Source: Sanderia malayensis (Eukaryota > Cnidaria > Scyphozoa > Semaeostomeae > Pelagiidae). Taken from it: DNA of 64,000 bases. The notes below the pieces were generated by a model. It saw nothing but the letters and a program-made list of their open reading frames with translations, did no database searches and was not told where the DNA came from. The first letter of the stretch is position 1. Each line of letters opens with the position of its first letter. Shown here piece after piece: positions 30,405 to 42,517 of the stretch. Made by a program: the position numbers and the translations under genes. The stretch is taken from NCBI GenBank assembly GCA_013076295.1, contig RQOL01000024.1:2309158-2373157 (forward strand), in the 5' to 3' direction.

Positions 30405-31440
30405 CAAGGCCAAGGCCAATGCCTAAGCAACTAAAGACACCATTACGTCATATATGCTCCTGCGCAGTACCAATAGTCACGCTACTGCGCATTCCGACCA
30501 CCTTTCTCCTCCGCATGGGCTAACCTAACCCTAACCCTAAGGCCAATGCCTCAGCCATTAAAGACACGATTACGTCATATATTCGCCTGCGCAGTACCAA
30601 AATTTACATTACTGCGCATTCTGACCACCTTTCTCCTCCGCATAGGCTAACACTAACCCTAACCTTAACCCTAAGGCCAATGCCTCAGCCATTAAAGACA
30701 CGATTACGTCATATATGCTCCTGCGCAGTACCAATAGTCACGCTACTGCGCATTCTGACTACCTTTCTCCTCCGCACGGGCTAACCCTAACCCTAACTCT
30801 AACCCTAAGGCCAATGCCTCAGCCATTAGAAACACCATTACGTCATATATACTCCTGCGCATTACCGATATTTACGTACTGCGCATTCTGACCACCTTTC
30901 TCCTCCGCACCGGCTAACTCTAACCATAGAGACCCTAACCCTAACCCTAACCCTATGGCCAATGCCTCAGCCATTAGAGACACCATTACGTCATATATGC
31001 TCCTGCGCAGTACCAATATTTACGTTAATGCGCATTCTGACCAACTTTCTCCTGCGCATAGGCTAACCCTAACCATAGAGACCCTAACCCTAACTCTAAC
31101 CCTAAGGCCAATGCCTCAGCCATTAGAGACACCATTACGTCATGTATGCTCCTGCGCAGTACCATTGTTTACGTTACTGCGCATTCTGACCACCTTTCTC
31201 CTGCGCATAGGCTAGCCCTAACCCTAACTCTAACCCTAAGGCCAATGCCTCAGCCATTAGAGACACCATTACGTCATGTATGCTCCTGCGCAGTACCATT
31301 GTTTACGTTAATGCGCATTCTGACCACCTTTCTCCTGCGCATAGGCTAGCCCTAACCCTAACCCTAAACCTAACCCTAAGGCCAATGCCTCAGCCATTAA
31401 AGACGCCATTACGTCATATATGCTCCTGCGCAGTAACCAA
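30405..31440. repeat. promoter-like minisatellite with telomere-like spacers
   Basis: Eight head-to-tail units of about 130-150 bp start near 30412, 30541, 30673, 30806, 30956, 31106, 31240 and 31379. Each unit has GGCCAATGCCTCAGCCATT, then ATTACGTCAT, then two TGCGCA palindromes about 25 bp apart (CTGCGCAGTACC and ACTGCGCATTC), then ACCTTTCTCCTCCGCA, then a variable run of CTAACCCTAACCCTAA. The last unit blends into the 5' UTR of ADHFE1, whose ATG is at 31517. Each unit thus holds CCAAT, CRE and NRF1-like sites and an interstitial TTAGGG-type repeat. Confidence 0.95.
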
Positions 31441-31516
31441 TTTAGGCCATGTAAATTGCAACTGCGCAGCAGCTCTCTGTTGTTCCACCTTTTCGTTTTG
31501 CAGCAAAGCAAGAGTC

Positions 31517-34500
31517 ATGGCTGGCAGATCAGGTAGCCGAGCTTTACAGCTCATGAAAGTAATTGGTTCAAAGTAAGATTTACCATTTTATAGATATACT
31601 TTAGACTTTGTAGAAACACAAAAATAAAATAGAATCGATGATTAAACTTGGATAAGCGTCGTGTCACGTGGCATTGTGTTTACATCCACGTCCACCGCAT
31701 ACCCCCCCCCCTTTTTACAGCCATGCACTGCACAATGCCATTATGTATTGCTTTATGCTTGCTAAGTTTTTTTAATTTTGCTCTATTTAGTTGTCAATGC
31801 CCTGCCCATTCCCAAGCATATTCTCCAAGAAATACAGGTATAGTGAAATTAAAACCACATGAATTTCTCCTTGCATGCATGTTGTAGCATGGGGCTCAGT
31901 GGGGGGGGGGGGGGTAATTAGGTCTGATATTGAACTTATTCTGTACAGTTTGTTGTTTTTGTTTCACCTAGGCTATGCTTCATCCACTGCAAATCATGAC
32001 ACAGATTATGCAATTGAGGTTTGTTGATGAGTTGCTTTTCAACTGGCTGAGATTTCATATTCAAGCTACTTTTGAAATTCCTGCAATCCAATGGCTGTGA
32101 ATCTCATCATGTTGTTCTAGATGGCTTGCTCTAACATACGCTATGGTGAGGGAGTTACTCGGGAAGTTGGAATGGTATGTCTGATTTTCTAACAATTTTC
32201 TTTGGGCTATATTGTGACACTGATGTTTATCGTTGTTTATTTTGCAACATATTTGGTATTTGTAATAGTTAACTTTTTAAATTGTAGGACTTTGCCAATC
32301 TTGGTCTGAAGAATGTTCTTCTTGTCACAGACAAAAAGGTATCCTGGTTAATTTTATCAATAAATAAGTTATTAATGAATGAAGACTATATTTTTGCTAT
32401 ATATTTCATGGAATCATTCCCAGAAATGAATGGGATCATCATACCTTAATAAAGCCAATACCTTATACTTGTGTTCAAGTAACTAATTTAAATAAATATG
32501 CTTTAGCAAATGTAATCATGAATTTGTGTTTCATTTTAGCTTGCAGAACTACCTCCTGTTAAGGTTGCCATAGAATCTTTGGAAAAAAGCAAAATTAATT
32601 TTAAGGTTTTTGATGATGTTAGAATAGAGCCAACAGATGAAAGGTTTGCACCATTTTTAGAAAATTTTCAATTAATGGTTTGCTTGATACAAAATGCTCT
32701 GTCCCTCTCACACAGTGGACTCCAAACACATAATTAAGAGACGAAATAATTAAGAGACGAAAAGGGTCCTTTGTAATGTCAAGAATTTTTCAAGACAAGG
32801 TAAATTTGTACGAATTAGCTCAGTCAATATGCAATCAATTGTTCTTTGCTTTTCAGTTTTCAGAAGGCCATCAGCTTTGCAAAACAGGGCAATTTTGATG
32901 GCATTCTGGCGGTCGGAGGTGGCTCTGTTATCGACACGGCTAAAGCTGCTAATCTATATCTCTGCCATCCAGAAAATGACTTCTTAGATTTTGTCAATGC
33001 TCCAATCGGAAAAGGTTTGCCTGTGAAAAAACAGCTGAGGCCCCTCATAGCAGGTAAACTCATCATCATTAGAGCTTGTGTTTGCATAAGAATTGACATG
33101 TTTCAATACCAAGGGCCACTTATACATTCTTACTAAACCTAACTTCGCTTAAATAACTAATTTTCGTTTCCCATTTGTATTTGATGACCACTCAAAGAAA
33201 CCACATTAAATCAACTATCAAGGAATAGGATGATAATTGTAGCAGTGTAATAAATTAAAGTGCAACATAATATTTGACAAAAGCTAATTTTAAAGTAGTA
33301 AATATTTTTGCTATAATGTTTTGTACAATATGATCTAATTTCGGCCAAAAGAGCAGTGGGGTGTGGTAGTTACGGTACGAATTGTGTTGTGGTGAGCACT
33401 TTGGTTTTGTGGCTTTCATCCCTTTCCACGCATATTTCTTTTGTATGTCGTTTCATTACCGCTGTTCAAAAGAATTCGAGACTCATTAAAACACGTCACA
33501 CTTCTTCTCGACCCAGACCTTCAGCACGGAGAGCTACGGGTTATACAGACGTTGATTTTCTATTTCAAGTAAAAACTTCCCAAACAACAATATAACCATA
33601 ATTACCATCACGTGAAACGCAAGCGTAAAAACTTTACTTGACACCGTATGCACGCACTTATTAATGCTTCGTTCTAGTATAATATGTCATGCTCCAACAT
33701 ATTTCTTGACAAAAGTGACAAAAACATGTTAAAATGAATTTTCTTTCATTCTTTTACAGTTCCAACAACAGCGGGTACCGGTGAGCTCGTCTCTTTCATT
33801 CTCTGAACCACGCAGCCATAATTGACCATACTTATATTTTTAGTGTGCAAAAACCTTTCCCACGTGACGATATCAACCTTCTTTGCTCAGGTAGTGAAAC
33901 CACAGGCATTGCAATTTTCGATTACGCACCTTACAAAGCCAAGACAGGTATGTGACAACCTGCAATCTTTTACTACTTCTCATGTTTTTGTACATTCCCT
34001 GATGCTCTTTTTCTAGAGCTCATCTTATTTTAAGTCCTTTTATCTTCAATGCCTTCTTGTATTCAATACAAGCTTCAATTTTCGTTTTATCCCCTCCCAC
34101 CTTCCTACACGACCTGTAATCTCTATATCTACCTTTCATTTTCCTGTACTTTCTTCCATTTTTGCCCGCGACCTTGCAATCTCTCGTAATCCATTGAAGG
34201 AATTGCCAACAGAGCTCTGCGACCACTGCTCGGTATTGTTGACCCACTTCACACCAGACACATGCCAAAACAAGTGACAACATACAGCGGCTTCGATGTA
34301 TTTTGGTAAGCCATTCCAATTTCTTCATCATTTTATTTATCTATATTTATCTTTAACCATATTTCCTTTTTTGTCTTTTATCTGTTGCTTCTCTATTCCG
34401 ATCTTTGTTAATTTATTTTCTGTTATTTTTTGTTTCATTATTCTTGCACTTATTATTAAACCGTTTTATTTATTTATCATGTCATTATAGCCATGCGTTG

Positions 34501-35800
34501 GAATCATTTACAGCCATACCATATACGGAGAGATCCCCTCGCCCCACCAACCCGAACCTTCGACCTGCGTATCAAGGAAGAAATCCAATAAGCGATGTTT
34601 GGTCTCGACATGCTCTGGATATCACAAAAAAATACTTTAAGAGGTAGATAGTTAATATACCCTTTGTTTAACTAATTGTCTCAAGGAACTTTGTCTTGTG
34701 TTGTATATTTAATGTTTTTTATTACCTATTTATCGTAGTTACAACAAGTCTCCTGTTATTTTGAATAAGTTAAATTGAAATATTTATTTCAGAGCAGTTG
34801 CCGATGCTGACGATATGGAAGCAAGGAGCAAGATGCATTTAGCGAGTTGCTTTGCTGGCATAGGTTTTGGCAATGCTGGAGTGCATTTATGGTTGGTTGT
34901 CACAAGCATCATCTTTCCTTGCTTAAAACACCTTGTCACGAAATATTTGTCTTTCGATTCATTAGAAGTTCAATGAGCCAAGGGCGCCATTTAATAATTT
35001 CTTGTTTTTATCTCATACAGTCATGGTTTGTCGTATCCAATATCAGGCCTCGTGAGAAGTCATTTTGCCAAGGATTATAAAACTCAATATCCCATAGTCG
35101 TATGTATTATATCTTTAATTATCTCAAACTATGCCTTTATTATTTTACTTATCTCTCTCTATACATTTATTTAAGCCTCTCTCCCTGATAAATTGTTGCA
35201 AATTTAACAAAGTTCGAAGGAATTTCATTCTCTTTCATCGATATGTCAATCAAATTCAACGCGTCCTTAAAATCTTATTCACTGGGATTTGACATTTCCA
35301 ACCACATTCCAGGGGACTGCTTGCTTCTCTGAAAGAAATCTCTTGAATTTAAGTTTGTGTTTTTATTCTAGCCTCATGGACTTTCAGTTGTTATCACAGC
35401 TCCTGCAGTGTTTGATTTTACAGCCCCAACGTGTCCAGAAAGACATTTGGAAGCGGCCAAACTTCTCGGTAAACACAACATTGCGTTAGATTCATTTCTT
35501 GAATTTTTCACGAGTAACAAGTTTCTAATCTTTGTTGTTTTGCATCCAATAGGGGCAGATGTAAGCAACGCAAAGGCCGCAGATGCAGGCAAGATATTAG
35601 CCGATGTTATAAGGCAATACATGTATGATTTAGAAATTGAAGACGGTCTTCAATCACTTGGTTTCAATACCGAAGACATTCCAGCTCTTGTTAAAGGAGC
35701 ATTGCCTCAACACAGGGTGACCAAATTAGCACCAGCAGGGGAGCCACATGAAGAGGAATTTGCATCTCTCTTTGAAGAGTCAATGAAAATATTTTCATAA
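31517..35800 (+). CDS. ADHFE1: hydroxyacid-oxoacid transhydrogenase, iron-type alcohol dehydrogenase family
   Basis: Fifteen exons (31517-31572, 31791-31837, 31972-32018, 32121-32174, 32288-32338, 32540-32643, 32857-33053, 33760-33780, 33891-33947, 34200-34305, 34491-34643, 34793-34891, 35021-35099, 35372-35468, 35553-35800) join in frame to 471 residues, close to human ADHFE1 (467). The enzyme is mitochondrial and oxidises 4-hydroxybutyrate to succinic semialdehyde while reducing 2-oxoglutarate to D-2-hydroxyglutarate. The first exon ([18 protein letters not shown]) is basic and hydrophobic, like a mitochondrial presequence. The cofactor motif is [14 protein letters not shown]. Metal-binding segments are GFDVFCHALESFT and [19 protein letters not shown]. 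One exon is only 21 nt (VPTTAGT). Its promoter region is the minisatellite at 30405-31440. Confidence 0.97.
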
Positions 35801-36151
35801 CTACGGTAATAAATATAGCGCTTATATACATTATATAAATTCGGCAAACTGGATTTGTCATTCATAATGGATTTGATGATTTTATATTAAAAAATTACAT
35901 GAAAATTTATGAAAATTTATTTTTTAACCAGTCAAGTTGTCAGCTAATTGTTTCCTGATTAATTGTTTTCAAGATTTTTATTCCATTGGATGTCCATTCA
36001 TATTGATTCCACCATTCCACAGTCCATCTTTTCTCTTGTTCTTCATCAACTCTGTGATTCTATTTGGCGGGAAATTATTTCGCTTCGCTGAAAAGGAGAA
36101 GGGCCTAGCATAAGGAATTTATTCTCGTTTTTCCACAAATTTTCGTCTAAA
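35801..36151. other. short intergenic region, ADHFE1 to CHAF1B
   Basis: 350 bp between two genes read on the same strand. It contains an AT-rich 3' UTR-like part with AATAAA near 35808 and a more mixed segment before the CHAF1B ATG (GGCGGGAAATTA near 36066, an E2F-like box of the kind found in replication gene promoters). The E2F reading is an inference from consensus. Confidence 0.55.
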
Positions 36152-39100
36152 ATGAAGGTTTTTACCCCAGAAATATCATGGCATCAAAAAGAACCAATAT
36201 TTAGTGTGGATTTTTGTAAATCCACTTGGAGACTTGCTTCTGCTGGTGCCGATTTTACCGTGAAGGTAAGAGCTTGAAAATTGATGGTAATAATTTTGAT
36301 GGCCCCATGATATGATAATAATGAATCAAGGTTTCTTATTGCAAAATTCATTACATATAAGAATTATTTGCAAGTATTATTTCTATATAGCTGCTAAAGT
36401 TCCATAAATCTATCAGCTTTCGTATGTGACGTGTGGTTTTATCTTGCCCCTTACTTACGTAAGTAGTTTTTTTAACCTCAGCGATGGAGAACAATTGTCT
36501 TCTTTGCAGATATGGCAAGTTAAAGAGGATGCTCAACAAGGAAACATTGGTCTAGACTTCTTGGCAAACTTGGACAGACATGCAAAGCCTGTAAATGTTG
36601 TTAGGTTCTCTCCGGATGGTAAGAATTGTATCTAACCTTCGTCCCCTATCCTGTTCTATTCTATATAATGTTGGCCCTTTTCTGCCTGCTATTGGCAACT
36701 GTTCTTTAATTTATGCCACATTTTGTTCTGCAGGCAAGTTCCTTGCATCAGCTGGAGATGGTAAGCTTTATTTTAAATTGACAAACACACTTTGCATCGC
36801 AAGGGGTTACCTTATTCTATCAAGTCAAACAACATCTCAGTTGCAAACCTTAGCATACACTGTATACCTTCTTTAATCAGACTGCATCATCATCATATGG
36901 AAGTTAGCTGAAGATGGGGAACAAAAATACAGTGAAACAACAATTGGGGGTGAAGAAATTTGCAACAAAGAAACATGGACAGTGCATAAGATGCTGAGAA
37001 GGTAAGGAAAGAATTCTTCTTATGCAAAGTTCATTTTGTTACCTCTCATCTTCTATCTCTAATCTTCTTTTACAACTTCTAATCCTCTCCTACCTTTCAT
37101 CTTAATTTGTTTCAAACAAGAAAATAATAATTATGTCAGATTCATCTTGAGTTGACGTTTGCTTCAGGGGTCACCTTGAAGATATTTATGACCTTGCGTG
37201 GTCCCCAGATGGACAACAGTTGATATCTGGTTCAGTTGACAATAGTGCCATCATATGGGATGTTAACAAAGGTATATATAGATACATATAACTACTCAAT
37301 CCCTTCAGATTGTTGCTTTTTCACTATTTTCTTTGCCAATGCATTGGTCTTGCTGCCTTATAGCATCCATGATGCTGCTATGGGGCTTGTGAGCTCTTAA
37401 ATCAAGTGTCATTGTTGTTGTCTTTAAGGTTACTTCACCAACATCATAAAGGACCACAAGCATTACGTTCAAGGAGTTTGCTGGGATCCCCGTGGACAAT
37501 ATGTTGCAACTCATTCCAGCGACCGGTAATTAAGAACATTCAGCTATTTTTTCACACGTCAAGTCATTCATTATGTGTTGTCAAGTATCGATTTTTCATG
37601 TTTGATCCATCCGATCTTTAGGAGCTGCAAGATATATTCCTTGGCGAAGAACAGGTGCATTCGATCAATTGACAGAGCAACATTTCCCGTTGTGAACCCT
37701 GCAGAAGATGTAACTATATGCGGATCTCTCAAATTCACCAACAAACTACTGTTTATTATTCTTCAACTTTCTATGAATTCTTATTTCTTCTATTGCTTCT
37801 TACACTCTCTTGTTATCTGTTATCTTCTATTTTTTGTAAAACTTGTTTTTGTCATGTATATTATGCTCTCCGAGTAGAGATAGGTAAGAACAGCCATTTC
37901 ATTTGCCATATTAAGCAGTTTTGATTCCGTCGCTGAGTTACAATTTCTTTCTTTTTCCAGGAATCAAAGTCAAAAACCTGTAAAATTTTCATGGACGAAA
38001 CAATGCAATCATTTTTCAGAAGATGCACATTTTCACCTGACGGACTGATGCTTGTATTACCAGGTTAGTTGCAGGAATACTGCCACAGATTATAGCATCT
38101 CTCCATACCTCCTTTATGCGTGTCACTTGCAAACACAGTCAAATCTGCATAGTTCAAACTCGTGTAATTCGAACTCTATCTAATTCGAACGAACTTCCCC
38201 GTCCCTTCAAGGATCACTTATGAACCAATTCTTGCAAAACAAACCTCAATAATTCGAACTTTTTGTAACTCGAACATTTTCACGCTTCCCCAGGGTGTTC
38301 GAATTAGACAGAGTTGACTGTATTATAGAAGTGAAACTATAACTATAACTACGATCTCTTTTAGGAGGATTAAGTTATGCCGGAGAGAAACCGAAAAAAG
38401 CCACGTATGTCTTTACAAGAGGAAACTTCAACAAGTATGTATTTATTTGCTTAATCATATTTTTAATCCCAGTGATTGCTTAACCAATCTATCGCTCTTT
38501 AATGCCAGCATATTTTTTCTTTTAAGGCCCGCTCTGTGCCTTCCTGGTCCAAAAAAGGCGACAGTTGGCGCGTGTTTTTGTCCAATCGCGTTCGAAAACA
38601 TGGAACAATCTTCGGATAAAGAGAATGGACCATCGGACCACAATAACATCTTCCGGTAAACTTTTAAATTGCTATCGATTGTTTCTAAGTTTCAAATTAA
38701 ACCCTGCACATATTCTATGCTTTTCAAGCATAGAATAAAGTAGTTTTTAGAGGACTTGACATTGCCACTTAGAACCAGAGACCAGAACCAGAGAATGATA
38801 GGATTTTCTCAATGGAACAGCTGACTTTTCAGAACTAACTCTGATCCTACAGAGTAGCGTAAAATCTTTTAAATCCCTCTTGATACCTCCAAATTAATTA
38901 TATCGCCTTGTCTCCTCCGCAGGCTTCCTTATCGATTATGCTACGCAGTGGCAACATTGGATTCCGTCATTTTCTACGATACACAACATCATTATCCATT
39001 CGGCTTTGTCTCTGGCGTTCACTATGCGTCATTAACAGATATGACGTGGTAGGGTTCTATTTGTTTCATCCTAGCTGCATTACGTGATTCATCAAGTCAA

Positions 39101-42014
39101 GCTTCAGACCTTGTTTATATATCGTATCGTGCAACATCCTTCTATGGGTATCAACGATGCTTAACTTGCAGCATTATTTCCTCTTCTATAATACAGTCAA
39201 ATCTGTCTAATTCGAACACCCTGGGGAAGCGTGAACATGTTCGAATTATAAAAAGTTCGAATTATAGAGTTTTCTTTTATAACAAATGGTTCATTAGTGA
39301 TCCTTGAAGGGACAGAGAATTTTGTTCGAATTAGATAGAGTTCGAGTTAAACGAGTTCGAACTATGCAGATTTGACTGTAGCTGAATCCCTGAGTCCGTG
39401 TGTCATATTACACGATTCCTCGTTCCACCTTTCTCCCATCTTGCCAGTTTGCAGTTGTTGATTCTCCATGCACAGCAACAACCTTTGTATTTCTTTTACT
39501 GAACAGCTTAAAGATTCCCTTTCTTCTTAAAGGTCTTCTGATGGGAGAGTATTGGTCGTGTCGTCTTTGGATGGCTATTGTTCATTTATCACCTTCAAAG
39601 ACGGTGAGCTGGGCAAACCTGTCAATTTTGATCCAATGGAATTCGTCAGTAATAAAATGAAGGCAAGAAAAGAAGCGAAAAAGGAAGCCAAAACTGATAA
39701 ACTTGTCGAACGTGAGTTTTAATCATAGCCACATCTTCATATTTTCACTGTTTAATTGTATATTTAACGAACTTCTGTGTCATATCATGGTGGGTGTGCT
39801 ATTTCCACCCACGCCAGGCTAGATTTCTCGGTCCTGCTTTAGATGGTTCATTCTTGACCGGTTATCTATCGAGGACCATTGGATTGCATTGTCCCGCTAT
39901 CTTGGTTTTAGTCTCCTACTCCTTTTACCGGGCACTGCCTATCAAACTTTGCAATAATAGAGCAGAGCCTTTTGTTAAATCTATTACAGTCTACTCTCGA
40001 TAAGTGGAACCTGCACGGGACCGAAAAAAATGGTTCCACTTATCGAATGTTACACTTATCTGAGTTATAGGTTTGTTAATGCAAATCCAAGGGACCGGAG
40101 AAATTGGTTCCACTAAACGAAAGTTCCACTTATCCGGGGTTCCACTTATCGAGTGTAGACTGTAGTTACTTGTTTGTTATTTAATGTTACGTACAATGGT
40201 TCCTATTTTTTATCTGGCCCCGCAGTCTCTCCAGTGTCTTCAATTAACGTAAAAGAGCCGGTTATTCCAGTCAGTGCTCCTCCACAATGCCCCTCGAAGG
40301 ATCAATCGACTTTGGACATGTTCATGACTCCTGTTCGCAAGCGAAAGCGCGCAGATGAGAACGAGACTGGGTCTACATCTCCAAATACCCCATCGTCGAC
40401 TAGCGTGAAGGGAAATGGGACTCCGGGTATGCTGATTATTCTGTCTCTTGTTGATTAATCTGTCTCTTGTTGATTAATCTGTCTCTTGTTGATTATTCTG
40501 TCTCTTGTTGATTAATCTGTCTCTTGTTGATTGTTTTGTCTCTTGTATAGCGGCAATATAGGACTTGTATAGGACATGACCGCAGGAATCCGATGCATAT
40601 ACAAGCATTTATTTTATCTCAAAGACAAATATTTTGTCTCATGTTAGCGCTAACTATTTATAAGAGTACTATTTGAACAGTAGCATACATCATATGCCAG
40701 GCATGTGTTTTATTCATCTAACTATTCTGTGATAGATTCTCCTTACGACTTGACAAGTGCAAATAGCGTGTTGCCATCGAAACTTCCCGTCCAATCAAAA
40801 TCCAAAGCGGATCATTGTTCGCCCCGAACATCAGCAAGCGAAGCTTCAACCGGATCGCAAGCGAAGCCCGCACAAGGAGTAAATGAATCCGGATTGACAA
40901 ATAAGAGTCCGACCGGACGACCTAAAGCTGTTGCCCCGCAACCAAGAAGAGTAGCCTTCGTTACGCTGAGCACAACAGGTAATATATTCTTTGAAGGTGT
41001 TTTGAAATCTGAGCTGGAATAATCTTTTAGACCTGGTTGCATGTTCTCGCACAGTGTTAATGCTTTCTTCAAAAAAATGTTTTTCAGTGAGTTTGTAACT
41101 AATCGAAGAATATAAAAGTAGCCTTTATTAAACTGCAGTGTACATTTTTCTATAAATAGGTACCATTTATTCACCCTGGTTCGATACAGAAGCACTTAGC
41201 TCATCACTCATTTCAAGAATTTACCTTCTCCTTTCTCTTCCTAGGCACAAATGCATCAAAAAGCCAGCCACATGATGTGAACTCGAAGGTACATGGCACA
41301 CCAGCTTCAGTACAACAACAAACTGAACAAGGACAGCAACAACAACAATCATCAACAGTTGCTAAGCAACAACCGCGGAGAATCCAGTTGACGTCATTGT
41401 CCGTGAAACGAGACCATTCGGGTGACACGAAATCACATGCACCAAGTGATGTCTCGAAAGTAGCAGCATTATCTCAAACGGTAACGGAACCAAAGGAACA
41501 AAATGTCGGCGAGACAGGCTCATCCACATCAACGCCTCCGAAAGGACGTAGGGTTAACTTCATCACAATATCTAGCCCCAAGTTTGTCCAAGAGACGGAT
41601 GTCGAACCAGAAATTGGACAGGACAATGTATGTTCAATGATACACAATGCCACACCGGTTATTGAACCCTGTTCCAAGGGTCCTGATTCCACCAATCCGA
41701 CGATTACAGATTCCAAACCTGCTGCATCGAGCTCTAAGGATGGAACTGGTTTACTACAGTTTTCTTCGACAGTTGACGTTGGAGCAAGCGACAATATTGT
41801 GACGTCACCAATCTGTACACAGCCCTTTGTGAGTGCCAGCCAAAGCGAATCGGTAAAGAGGCCCACATTGGAGGTGGCTGTGACTTCAGGTGCAGATGAT
41901 AAGCCTGAGAATGGAGAAACATCTTCACAACAGAACCAACCTCGTAATGAAAATAGCGTGAAAGATGATGGAAGTAAGAAAGGGCGAAGGGTGGCGTTTA
42001 TCACGTTATCGTAA
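36152..42014 (+). CDS. CHAF1B: chromatin assembly factor 1 subunit B (CAF-1 p60) with expanded C-terminal tail
   Basis: Fifteen exons (36152-36265, 36510-36618, 36734-36760, 36881-37001, 37168-37271, 37429-37525, 37622-37709, 37961-38063, 38365-38434, 38527-38655, 38923-39048, 39533-39711, 40226-40426, 40736-40978, 41245-42014) join in frame to 826 residues; human p60 has 559. CAF-1 deposits H3-H4 on newly replicated DNA. Residues 1 to about 390 are the WD40 propeller: [56 protein letters not shown] and [19 protein letters not shown] all match the family. The rest is a low-complexity Ser/Thr/Gln-rich tail with a basic stretch PVRKRKR. Four copies of an RR-V/I-x-F/L-x-T/S-L/I-S motif resemble the B-domain of p60 that binds ASF1. 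Introns hold three MITEs and a 20-bp tandem repeat. Confidence 0.97.
38135..38322. mobile_element. TA-flanked MITE, copy 1 (pogo/Tc1-mariner-like)
   Basis: A 188-bp palindromic element in a CHAF1B intron. The termini are ACAGTCAAATCTGCATAGTT and the near-complement of it, with repeated AATTCGAAC blocks inside. TA at the ends and ACAGT termini suit a non-autonomous Tc1/mariner or pogo-type element. It is the inverted counterpart of 39192-39380. Confidence 0.88.
39192..39380. mobile_element. TA-flanked MITE, copy 2, opposite orientation
   Basis: The same family as 38135-38322 but reversed. It begins TACAGTCAAATCTGTCTAAT and ends ATGCAGATTTGACTGTA. Both copies include CACCCTGGGGAAGCGTGAA and CCCTTCAAGGATCACT, in opposite directions. 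It sits in another CHAF1B intron about 870 bp away. Confidence 0.9.
39985..40164. mobile_element. TA-flanked MITE, second family
   Basis: A 180-bp element with ends TACAGTCTACTCTCGATAAG and CTTATCGAGTGTAGACTGTA and several internal GGTTCCACTTATC blocks. It differs in sequence from the copies at 38135 and 39192 but has the same TACAGT terminus and TA flanks. It lies in the CHAF1B intron 39712-40225. Confidence 0.9.
40430..40555. repeat. 20-bp tandem repeat
   Basis: Six head-to-tail copies of a TGTCTCTTGTTGATTAATC unit lie directly after a CHAF1B exon donor (40426). The first copies are identical and the later ones drift. It is intronic and non-coding. Confidence 0.95.
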
Positions 42015-42517
42015 ATAAAGACTCTGAAATTTGTGGAGAATATACAATAGGACGCAATTAGAAATAATTGATATATTTTATTCCACCGGGGTACATTTGG
42101 TTCATTACTTCCTTGTAGTGAAGAATTTTTCATTGTGAAAACACACAGGCATTCATTTTGCATGTTTTTTATTCTATTTGCTTGTATGGCTCTTGTTGTT
42201 ATATATATATGAAATGGAAATCGCATTTTATAATAAACTGGATAATTTCTTGACGGTTTCTTTGTATTTTTTGGCTGGGTTGGCAGCAAATTCAAGTGCA
42301 AATGAAGCATAAAGGCTGTGCTCTAAAGGTATGAAGTACACGCGCCGCGCCTGAGTGAAAATGACCATGCAACAGCAACAACAACAAGAATAATTGCATC
42401 CACATGCTTCGTCTAAAATCAGCTGATTACTAAAACTACCTCTAATTATCAACGAAAATAGCAGATTTAAATGATCCTGAGGGCTATGTTTTTGTATCTA
42501 AGATAATTCAAGGGACT
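42015..42517. other. intergenic region, CHAF1B to PRKN
   Basis: 500 bp between same-strand genes. AATAAA at 42013-42018 overlaps the CHAF1B stop and another AATAAA-like TAATAAAC lies near 42230. A (CAA)n tract is at about 42370. No additional gene was seen. The PRKN promoter must be in the right half. Confidence 0.6.

Larger units (their letters stand above)
28450..31516. other. divergent intergenic region, PEX1 to ADHFE1
   Basis: The 3 kb between the divergent PEX1 and ADHFE1 starts. It holds a perfect 18-bp hairpin (28590-28639), an A-rich tract (28755-28795), a tRNA-Gly-like element (about 28999-29077), a possible two-exon small gene (29230-29649), AT-rich sequence with nothing recognisable (29700-30400), and a promoter-like minisatellite (30405-31440). 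Each is listed separately. Confidence 0.8.

Noticed and set aside
30960..31576. Plus-strand open frames through the minisatellite (repeated MLLRSTIVYVNAHSD-type peptides)
   Set aside because: They arise because the repeat unit is sometimes a multiple of three. The frame is not maintained across all units and the sequence looks regulatory, not coding.
31690..31910. Poly-C (31701) and poly-G (31898) tracts in ADHFE1 introns as possible G-quadruplex controls
   Set aside because: Single homopolymer runs in introns are common and prone to assembly error. No further structure supports a function.
40430..40555. Regularly spaced 20-bp repeats that could suggest a CRISPR array
   Set aside because: The copies are directly tandem with no unique spacers, inside an intron of a eukaryotic gene.
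41474..42310. Long minus-strand open frame (278 codons) opposite the end of CHAF1B
   Set aside because: It is the antisense shadow of the last CHAF1B exon, whose plus-strand frame is supported by conserved motifs and splice phase. The extension past the CHAF1B stop has no gene-like features.
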